Source: Calycina herbarum
Taxonomy: Eukaryota > Ascomycota > Leotiomycetes > Helotiales > Pezizellaceae
DNA length: 64,000 nucleotides
Direction of reading: 5' to 3'
NCBI GenBank assembly: GCA_001414485.1
Contig: LLEY01000048.1
Span: forward strand, 348,134 to 412,133
Shown here: positions 56,623 through 64,000 of the stretch, in pieces
Layout: each line of letters opens with the position of its first letter
Position numbering within the stretch: the stretch's first letter is position 1
Made by a program: the position numbers and the translations under genes
Notes under the pieces: model-generated
What the model saw: the letters and a program-made list of their open reading frames with translations, nothing else
The model's database searches: none
Told to the model about the DNA's origin: nothing

Positions 56623-57687
56623 ATGGGGGGCATGATCACGCAACTTTTCCCACCGAGTCCAGAGTTCACCGAGAAGAACATTTCTTCTCTGGCAGGAAAG
56701 GTCTTCATTGTCACCGGTGGTAATTCAGGTATTGGTTTCGAAATCGCAAAGATACTCTACTCGAAAGGAGGTACTGTTTACATTGCCGGACGTTCTCTCG
56801 CAAAAATCGATGCTGCCATCGATACAATAAAGTCAGCCACACAACCAAAACCTGGGAAACTCAAGAGTCTTCTTCTCGACACCAGCGATCTCACGACTGT
56901 TTCCCCTTGTGTCTCGAAATTTCTTGCTCAAGAGTCTCGCCTTGATGTTCTTTTCAATAACGCGGGGGTTAGGTAAATGATCTTCTTTCTTTGATTCCTG
57001 CTGTCCCTTTCCGGAAGGGTCTCATAATTTCGATCCTTCTGTACTACCGGTGCTAATGTTTTCAAAAGCCAGGTTCCCGCAGGGAGTATCAGCGCTCAAG
57101 GAAAAGAACTACACATGAGCACCAATTGTTTAGGGCATTTCCTCCTAACCAAACTCCTACTTCCCATCATCATCAAAACAGCAAAATCCTCACCTAAAGC
57201 CAGTACGCGGGTAATCTTCACATCCTCCGGAATCATGGAAACAAACGCTCCACCTGGCGGCATCGATCTCTCAGAACTTGCAACAGGTTCGAAAGACAAA
57301 GCACGAAACTACGCAGCCTCCAAAGCCGGAAATTGGTTTCTAGCTTCGGAATTCGATAAACGAACACGCAAAGACAATGTAGTGTGTATTGCGCAAAACC
57401 CTGGGACTTTGAGAACAGATGGCTGGAATAAAGTACCTTTGATGAAAGTTTTGTGCTCACCGTTTATGTATGAGCCCAAGTATGGCGCTTATACCGGACT
57501 GTGGGCTGGACTGAGCCCAGAGGTTAAATTGGAAGATGGGGGACGTTTTGGTATACCGTGGGGGAGATGGCACCCGAGTCCAAAGAAGGATGTTCTTGAG
57601 AGTTTGAAGACTAAAGAGGATGGGGGAACGGGGCTTGCTGCTAAGTTCTGGGATTGGTGTGAGGAGGAAACCAAGGATTATATCTGA
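56623..57687 (+). CDS. Short-chain dehydrogenase/reductase
   Basis: It has two exons, 56623-56972 and 57069-57687, giving 322 residues with a 96-bp intron; the junction restores LFNNAGVSQVPAG. ATG 56623 is the first in frame; the second (MITQLF) is three codons on. The Rossmann cofactor motif is TGGNSGIG (about residues 31-38). AGRS after the second strand suggests NADP preference. LFNNAG, the catalytic serine in FTSSGI and YAASKAG (Tyr and Lys) are all intact. The tail IPWGRWHPSPKKDVLESL resembles fungal SDRs related to retinol-dehydrogenase/WW-oxidoreductase-like enzymes. There is no signal peptide and it is probably cytosolic. The substrate is unknown. It is the only fully intact gene between HET-C and the right edge. 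Confidence 0.93.
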
Positions 57688-58167
57688 ATTTGAAGCCGAG
57701 AAAAATGGTAACCTCTTTGTTTTGTAGGGACTAGGTGTATGTCATTTTTCCGCCTATAATTGATATTAGTCGGAGTTTAATTATAAGTTACCGTTTGTTG
57801 TATAGCTAAATTGAATATTTCAAGCAAGTCCTACACAACCCGGTGGTCAGAAGGTGGGGGGAAAACCGAAGAGTTCGAAGGTGGAAAGAAGCTTTTTTGC
57901 CCTCCGGTGGTCGCCATCAAAAATAGAAAAACAAATCAGAACCCATCACTGACTCCTTTGTACAACATGCTTTGACATATTTACATTCATCTTCGCAAGC
58001 TATAGCTTTTCAGAATCCTCATCGGGCAATTGAACTCCGTTCGGTGCTCACGATTTTGGCCCCCACCCCGATGAAGCCTGCCCAACTCCACATCGCCAAC
58101 TGATAAATAACTCTGCAGTCTTTCATTCCTCGTATTTTTCAGCTATCAAAACTCCAATCTAGACAGC
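57688..58167. other. Intergenic, no gene seen
   Basis: These 480 bp lie between the SDR stop and the GNAT start. No repeat or RNA gene was recognised. Confidence 0.35.
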
Positions 58168-58822
58168 ATGGCAACTACAACTCCGTCTTCGAGTTACAAA
58201 CTCCAGCATACGTCCACGGGAGCTTCCTACATCGAGTTGAAAACTCGTTCACAAGTTCCTATCTTCCTTACTGAGATGAGAATGAGCGATGTGGAACTAC
58301 ATCAGAAAACAATGTCAATAGAATCTCTAAACAACTGCTTAATTTCGCCCCCGAAACCCTACACCCTCGCCGACTCTAAATGGTGGATCGAGCAGCAAAC
58401 CACTGGCAAAGCGGATTTACCACTCACTGTCTTACGTATATCCGACCCAGAGAGTGGGGAGATGATAGGAGCAGCCAGTCTGGGTCCACGAGAAAAACCA
58501 TCACAACCCGACCTGGGAGAGCTGAAAGTCAATGCTGAGGTCAAGGAGGCGAGGGATGTCGATCTGGGATATTACCTTCACCCGGATTGGAGGGGGAAAG
58601 GCATCATCAAGCCCGCGGTGCAGGCGCTTATTGATTGGGGGCGGGCAGAGGAGGGTGTTCAGACTGTGTTTGAGAGTGGCAGAAGACAACGTTGCTAGTA
58701 AAACTATTATTTCTAGCTTTGATAAATTTGTAAGAATTAATGGCGATGACGATTTTCAGGAGTGGCCGGAGCAGAAGGGGGGTGGGAGGAAGAAGCTTCT
58801 TGTTTTTGAGTGGAGGCTTTGA
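58168..58822 (+). pseudogene. GNAT acetyltransferase with apparent frameshift
   Basis: The N-terminal frame (58168-58698) encodes MATTTPSSSYKLQHTSTGAS through an acetyl-CoA-binding motif A, DLGYYLHPDWRGKGIIKPAV (HPDWRGKGI is the Q/RxxGxG-type loop). It then reads QALIDWGRAEEGVQTV. After GTG at about 58666 the family's continuation RVAEDNVASKTIISSF, then PEQKGGGRKKLLVFEW, lies in the next frame and ends at TGA 58822. One T fewer in the TTT at about 58669-58671 would give TVLRVAEDNVAS and a normal product of about 217 residues. As written the protein stops after RRQRC and lacks motif B. Members N-acetylate small molecules or protein termini. Pseudogene and sequence error are equally possible. 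Confidence 0.7.
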
Positions 58823-59006
58823 AAAGGATACTATTTCGGAAGGGATAAGCACTGTATGTTTCTGGTATTGCAGGTATTGCAGGTATAACAAAGGAAAGGA
58901 AAACATGCGAACTAGGAAGTGGCAAGAGTTGCAGTTAGTTTGTACAGGAAACCAATGATAGAAGTAATAAAAAAGCATGAATACTGGAGGAATTTCCCAT
59001 ACAATC

Positions 59007-60618
59007 TCAACGCCGTTGAATCTGTGCTATTCTGAAATCGTTTGTTTCAACGAGTTGTATGAGAGAATTGTAGGTTCGTTGATCAACACACCTTTCGAAG
59101 GATTCGAGAGTCTTGTCTCTATCACCAAACAAACTGCCGTACTTGTCACTAATATGCGCATACGCAAACCAACGACGTTTTGGGTTCTCTTCCAACTCCT
59201 TGTAGGCTAACAGGACCTCTGGCTTTGTCTCTTTGTCGTCGGAGTAATCCGGAGAGTAGGGCCACTCTTTTGGTTCTACTGAAAGCTTGCGTAATATTTT
59301 GGGCTTCGCCTGTAAAATGGCCTCAAACAAGTGTTGCCAACACAGTCCGTTGTCGTCATACCCAAGTGTTGAGTGGCAATTGATGAACAGGAGCTCTTCC
59401 AATGTATTGAGATGTGCGAGAAGAAAGGTTTTCAATTCTTCCCCAATAATGATGTTTTCTAGACCGAGTGATTGAAGGAAGGGCATTCTGGAGTTGCTGA
59501 TGGAAAGATCTTCTTGCATTGTTCCGCCTATCGTTCCATCTTCGTGAGCGGAAATAGTGAGACGCTTAACTGAAGCTAGATTATGGAAGAAGTATTGGTC
59601 TAGGTGTGGGATGAAGTCGCGGAAACCCTCGAGGGTATTACTGCACCAGCCAACATCATTGTCCCCTCCCCATGTAGAGAGCTCGAAACATTCCATAGAG
59701 TTCAAGAGATCGCGAAACTCTGTACTATTGAAAGTTGAAACCTCCCTCGGCCGGACATTTTCAAACTTCAATCCTTTGAAACGTGGATTCTTATTCTGTG
59801 CAAGAGCTTCATAGGTTTTGGCCATGAGCGCTGCTCTCCAGCCTTCGGTTTCTTCCATTTCTAAGATGGTACCATCGTCTTCTGCATCTTGAAATACATA
59901 AAAATACCCCTAAACCAGTTAGCAAAACTTTCGCATCTCAGACAGTGGGCTCGACATCTGGAGTTGCTGTAAGAGAAGTGCGTATTACTCTGCGAACACC
60001 CCATCTTATAATACTTGAGTTTATCTCGAACAATACTTACAATTTTCCTATACCATTTCGCACAATCGAATTGAGAATAGGTAGGTGTTCGTAGAGTAAT
60101 GCTCACTTCTCTTGGCATCCTGGCAAAGCTAAACACTGACGTTTTCGCAGACTCCACATAGTACAGTACAAGCCAAATGGATCTTACCTCCATAACTAAC
60201 ACACAAAAAAAGGATGGGGAGAAAGAGAAAGAAATAGATTGCCTACCTCCGGCCAATCATCTGACCCGAAATCAAACTCGATTGAACGGTTTCCAGCTTA
60301 GGAAAACGATCCAAATTACAAAGTACATTTGGAACGACATCTGGGAAAACGCCTTCCGTATCTTCAAACCCTTCCTCCCCCTCTGCCGGGGCGGTGCCCT
60401 TGAAATGTATTTCCCGAGCATAGCTACCGTATGAAGAATCGGCAATGAACTCCAATGAAGTACCGCTCCCTTCAGTGTTTCTCAAGGGAAGTTTTTGGAA
60501 GACGAAGGGCGCGAGGAGGGATCGGTAGAAGGTGGACGTGCCACTCCATCTCAGCAGAGCAGACTTCCCCCATGGCTGCTCTTCGATGATATCGATTATT
60601 GCCAGATTTAGCTCAGCC
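59007..60618 (-). pseudogene. F-box/LRR-like gene, 5'-truncated and frameshifted
   Basis: The open frame begins just after a TAG at about 60619 with AELNLAIIDIIEEQPWGKSA, which looks like the inside of an F-box (LPxEL..IID). No ATG is available upstream or within it. It continues to RFPKLETV, where one base is missing around 60283-60288. The next frame carries the expected IEFDFGSDDWPE and ends at a donor at 60247/60246. The 337-bp intron ends at a perfect branch and acceptor (CTAACTGGTTTAG). Exon 2 (59909-59007) reads GYFYVFQDAEDDGTILEMEE, WRAALMAKTYEAL and LEELLFINC, typical of fungal F-box-type proteins with leucine-rich segments. The upstream side abuts the AT-rich transposon block, so the 5' end has probably been lost. 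Confidence 0.65.
59971..60113. repeat. Short inverted-repeat element in intron of F-box-like gene
   Basis: Arms of about 30 bp, AAGAGAAGTGCGTATTACTC at 59971 (continuing TGCGAACACC) and its near-perfect reverse complement ending TGCTCACTTCTCTT at 60113, flank about 83 bp. This looks like a tiny MITE or foldback insertion that explains the unusually long intron. No target duplication was seen. Confidence 0.7.
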
Positions 60619-60974
60619 TAGCCAGAGGTAGTCGATATACGTACTAATTTTCTTAGTACGCTAATTATTAATAATCTTATACGTTCTAAAGTTATACTAG
60701 TAAGTATATAAGATAATAAGCTATATAATCTTAGCGAAAGAGTACTTTAGATAAATTATAAGCTTAGAAATTTTAGCTCGACTTTTTACTAAGTAGTACT
60801 AATAGCCGGTTCCCCTTCTACGGCGCATTCGCTTGTAGTCGGTAAAAGCAAGTGTCCTGTAAACTCAAGTGTCCTGCCGAGAAAATCCCGTAGATTAGCT
60901 TCCCACCTAAATTACATACATTTAACCATCTTACTTATTTCTATCAACACACAACGCGTCTATCAATTAATACA

Positions 60975-61090
60975 ATGGAGGCTATTCGCAGTTCCCCACC
61001 CCCTCTCCCTTCTAATAAATTAGAAGAAAAGGAGCGTATACGGAAGGCCGTGGAATAGACCACGAAATAAGGTGGTCGCGAGGCAGTAAC
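60975..61090 (+). pseudogene. DNA transposase N-terminal fragment
   Basis: ATG 60975 begins MEAIRSSPPPLPSNKLEEKE, then RIRKAVE, before a TAG at 61056-61058. The following bases would read TTK, a TAA and GGREAVT. Changing each first T of the stops to C (CAG, CAA) gives a helix-turn-helix start as in pogo/Fot1-type transposases. The element is then cut off by the LTR beginning at 61091. The repeated GTGTCCTG about 120 bp upstream (60850-60880) could be part of its terminal region. Confidence 0.5.
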
Positions 61091-61865
61091 TGTAACGAAA
61101 CTCTAACGAACTAAACAAAGATGACTAAGTCTCGAAGGTTGGTATACAGGTAAGAAGTACAGACGCGATAGGTTGTTTACTTAGAAGTGAACTCGTTACT
61201 TATATCAAAGATGTTAAATAAGATGATAAGATTGATAACTAAAGTTAAGCACGAAGCTCCTATCTAATAGCAGACGTGCTAGTCTTATATAGAACCTTCG
61301 TTTATGTTAGAGTCCTGCTTAGCAGGAGTCCCGAAGATAGAGTCCGACTCCATTTCCAGGGCTCCTTAAAACTAGACTCCATCACCTAACTGCTCCTAAC
61401 TAAGTCATGTGATATAACTATAATAAGATCCCTAGGATTATATATTCTTCTACTGTGATGGCCAGCTATTGATGGAATTGCCGAGCCATCGGAACAGCCA
61501 AGAATACGTGCCGAGTATGGTACGGCACAGATGGTTACGGAACAGGATTACGGTACAGGTTTGGTTTCGGAATTGTCAGAGCCGGATCGGTACGGACTTT
61601 TGTTATTGTCCGGCCCTCTTGTAAATAGCTGCCTCCTCTCTATCGGGAAAGACCAATTTGGTCTTTTCCTTCGTATCAGAGCCTAGTATTCGGATATGTC
61701 ATTCTATCGAACGCACTTCCATATGCCTCTTTTGTAGTAGTATCCGTTTCGTGCCGTTACATCTACATTCAATTCCTTCTTCCTTTCAGGGTTATAATAG
61801 CGTTTATTCTATCAGGACGTCGCCTAGACTTCACTGATTCCCGTGCTGGCACGTGATTCGTGACA
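61091..61865 (-). mobile_element. LTR of Ty3-like element, reverse orientation, interrupted
   Basis: Read on the minus strand it starts TGTCACGAATCACG at 61865 and ends GTTACA at 61091, the usual TG...CA borders. It is the inverted counterpart of the LTR at 61949-62403, with long matched stretches such as GCACGAAGCTCCTATCTAAT. Subtracting the nested solo LTR and its duplication leaves about 462 bp, close to the 455 bp of the other copy. The flanks show no matching target duplication. Confidence 0.7.
61454..61761. mobile_element. Nested solo LTR with TCTAC target duplication
   Basis: This is a 308-bp insertion with ends TGTGATGGCC and GCCGTTACA, i.e. TG...CA, flanked by TCTAC at 61449-61453 and 61762-61766. 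It is less AT-rich than its surroundings and has no internal region, so it is a solo LTR left by recombination after insertion into the older LTR. Its superfamily is not certain; the 5-bp duplication fits both copia and gypsy types. Confidence 0.82.
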
Positions 61866-61948
61866 CTATCCCCTTCTTAGCTTAGCGTGTCCCTACGCTA
61901 GAATATAACTTAAAATGTGTCGTTAGAAAGATATCGACCCTCTGTTAT

Positions 61949-62403
61949 TGTCACGAATCACGTTTTACGTGATAAGTAGTCCAGACGGCGTTCTGACAGG
62001 ACAAGGCACAACGTCCAGGAAATGGAAGGTAACATAGGAGGGAATCTATAATATGGAAGAGCATTTAGGAATTCTAGGATCTCACTGTTGGAAGTTGATT
62101 ATAATCACGTAACTAGGAAAGGTAAGCGACATGGCCGACGAGTCGACCATGTCAGCCATGGTCGGGCAGATCGACCATAGCGGCTAGGGGATACGAAGGC
62201 TCTATATAGGACTGGCACGTCTGCTATTAGATAGGAGCTTCGTGCTTAACTTTAGTTATTAATCTTATTATCTTATTTAATATCTTTAATATAAGTAACG
62301 AGTTCACTTCTAAGTAAACAATCTATTATATCTATACTTCTTACCTATATACTAACCTTTAAGACTTAGTTATCTTTATTTAGTTTGTTTAAGTTTTATT
62401 ATA
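61949..62403 (+). mobile_element. 5' LTR of Ty3-like retroelement
   Basis: It begins TGTCACGAATCACG at 61949 and ends around TTATTATA at 62403, where the family's terminal CA appears as TA. It is 455 bp long. It is directly followed by the gag-bearing internal region and mirrors the reverse LTR at 61091-61865, 83 bp to the left. Confidence 0.65.
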
Positions 62404-62437
62404 CTTTAAGCACCTGCTTAGAAGTACTACTGATATA

Positions 62438-63345
62438 ATGTTGAAAACTACGCTATACTCGAGTTCGACCTCTATACTACCCCTAGTATTAATAATACTA
62501 GTAGCGCCAGTTACTACTCTTAGAGAGGAAGTGAAATTGCTAGTATCTAAAACGTTTGACAGCTCCCTAGAGAAGCTTGCTAAATTTATTATAAAAGCTT
62601 TAATATACTTAAACTTTTATTTAGTATAGTTTACTTATAAAACTGATTAAGTTATATAGCTTACTACCCGTCTTAAAAGAGCGGCATATAACTAGATAGA
62701 GCTACATTTAGAGGATTTTTAGAAGAATAAAACATTGAATAGAAAAGTGTTAAACCTTATAAGTAAGAGTACTTAAGGATTGTTTTTAACCGTTGCTAGA
62801 TTTAAGAAAGGAATTAACTAGGTATTTACAGATATAGATTTAAAGAAGAAGGCAGTATAGGCTTTATATAGCCTCTAATAAAAGGGGTTAGTAGCTAAAT
62901 ATATATCAATGTTCTAATAATACTCTACACGTCTTAGCTAGAACGATGAAGCCCTACGTAAGTAGTACTATAGAGGATTAAAAGACAGTGTTAAGGATGA
63001 ATTAGCTAGGGATAACTTCCTAGATATACTTAATAAGTTAACTAATAATACGATTAAAATCGATAATCGGAATTATAAGAGGAGTCTAGAGAAAAAAGGT
63101 AGTTATAGACATCGATATTAAGGAAAAGGTAGGAAAAAAGACTATAGGGATCCTATAGAAGTTAATACTACTTAGAAGCGTTAGGTCTAAGGAAAAGGAA
63201 CTTAAGATAGAGACCTACTAAAGAAAGGACTTTCCTAGAAAGAGCGAGATCGTCGTTATAAGTAGAACTTGTATTACAACTATGGTCTTACTAGCTATAG
63301 AGCAAATAAGTATAGTAAGAAGAAAGACTCTAAAGGGAAATAAGC
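62438..63345 (+). pseudogene. RIP-like mutated Ty3/gypsy gag
   Basis: An open stretch of 63 codons (62438-62629) encodes ATTLREEVKLLVSKTFDSSL with EKLAKFIIKALIYLNFYLV, matching the start of a retroviral-type gag domain (FDGS.EKL..F). The same frame continues through repeated TAG/TAA stops that would be CAG/CAA before C-to-T changes. At about 63267-63320 it reads NLYYNYGLTSYRANKYSKK. This is a CCHC zinc knuckle with spacing 2-4-4 in which all three Cys and the His have become Tyr by single transitions. The element continues, still decayed, to the window edge, where the protease/pol part would lie. It cannot encode a working protein. Confidence 0.7.
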
Positions 63346-64000
63346 TAACGCTACTATCTAAAAAGAAGTAGCTTTACTAGAAAGAATCGAACTTATAGAC
63401 GAAGAACTTAAGGCTAGAGGATATAGTATATAGATTAAAACAGATGCCTTAGATATATTAGCAGGTACTGTATACCTATAGCTAAACGAAGGAATCGAAC
63501 TCTAAGATAGTAAGGTATAAGACACTAATAATAGTAGGAATCTACTTCTTAAAGAATATTATAATATATAATTAGAAATAGAATATAGATTCCCTCTTTA
63601 AGTAGAGCACGAGTTACTACTAATAATAAGTTTATTAGAGTTATTAGAATTAGAATCTAATTCGTTAGAAATAAATCTAAGAATATATAAGCCTAAATAA
63701 GGTAAGATATAGGTATTTATTAGAACCTTTAAGAGAGGGAATAGATAGGTATATATAAAATACTAGAAACATAATTTCTAGAGCTTATATTCTACTTAAG
63801 GAATTAACTCTACTATTTTAACTACCTATAAAATAGTTTAGAATAAGTAGGATAGAATAACATTAGTAAGCCTTATTATAATAATATATTAGTATCTAGT
63901 ATACTTAGACATAAGTGCTTAAGTGTATATAGACCTAAAAGTTAAGCTTAGTCAGAATACCACGTGACCTCGTGGTTCTGATGTGTCTAGAGCACTCTAG

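Larger units (their letters stand above)
60619..64000. other. AT-rich, RIP-like decayed repeat block
   Basis: From about 60.62 kb to the right edge the sequence turns sharply AT-rich and TA-rich and full of TAG/TAA codons in every frame. Islands at 61454-61761 and 60830-61060 are less affected. The block contains a transposase fragment, two inverted LTRs, a nested solo LTR and a gag region, listed separately. No host gene is seen in it. Confidence 0.75.

Noticed and set aside
1..64000. Secondary-metabolite cluster, CRISPR array or prophage-like system
   Set aside because: There is no polyketide/peptide synthase or P450 grouping. The dioxygenase, SDR and transcription factors are scattered among housekeeping genes. 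The organism is eukaryotic, so no CRISPR array is expected, and none is seen.

Overview
The window is nuclear DNA of a filamentous ascomycete. Genes carry short introns (mostly 46-110 bp) with GTANGT-like donors and CTAAC-type branch points. The gene content is typical of Pezizomycotina: a Zn2Cys6 regulator, DUF2408, an ArAE/BRE4-like transporter, HET-C, a NACHT-ankyrin protein, a DUF3425 bZIP and RIP-like decayed retroelements. I infer a Leotiomycete (Sclerotiniaceae-like) from the overall protein flavour; that cannot be proven from the sequence alone.

Layout. 1-10 kb: the 5' part of an NCS1 permease (-) diverges from a 2-oxoglutarate/Fe(II) dioxygenase (+). A Zn2Cys6 transcription factor (-), a secreted flavin amine oxidase (-), a MITE and a one-pass membrane protein (-) follow. 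10-25 kb: an unknown membrane protein with an apparent frameshift, a signal-peptide agmatinase, asparagine synthetase, the divergent pair UBC9/PEX19, an unknown basic protein, a second MITE, and a DUF2408 protein divergent from ribosomal P1. 26-41 kb: a small secreted But2-like protein, a 979-residue disordered serine-rich protein, a minisatellite-like array, and a 2057-residue NACHT-ankyrin (fungal NLR-like) protein. 41-54 kb: a MITE with perfect 5-bp target duplication, an 1110-residue ArAE-family transporter, an HMG-box protein with two candidate first exons, and HET-C. 54-60.6 kb: a decaying zone with MITE relics, a bZIP/DUF3425 gene with a premature stop, an intact SDR, a GNAT gene with an apparent frameshift, and a 5'-truncated, frameshifted F-box-like gene. 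60.6-64 kb: AT-rich repeat DNA holding a transposase fragment, an inverted pair of LTRs, a nested younger solo LTR with a TCTAC duplication, and a Ty3/gypsy-like gag whose zinc-knuckle cysteines have all become tyrosines.

Functional themes. Several genes deal with nitrogen (permease, amine oxidase, agmatinase, asparagine synthetase with an upstream TGACTCA site). Two belong to families linked to fungal nonself recognition (NACHT-ankyrin protein and HET-C). There is no obvious biosynthetic cluster. I found no CRISPR array, and no tRNA or rRNA gene was recognised by eye. Exon structures were worked out by hand from splice signals, reading phase and family motifs. All multi-exon lengths quoted are phase-consistent unless a frameshift is stated.
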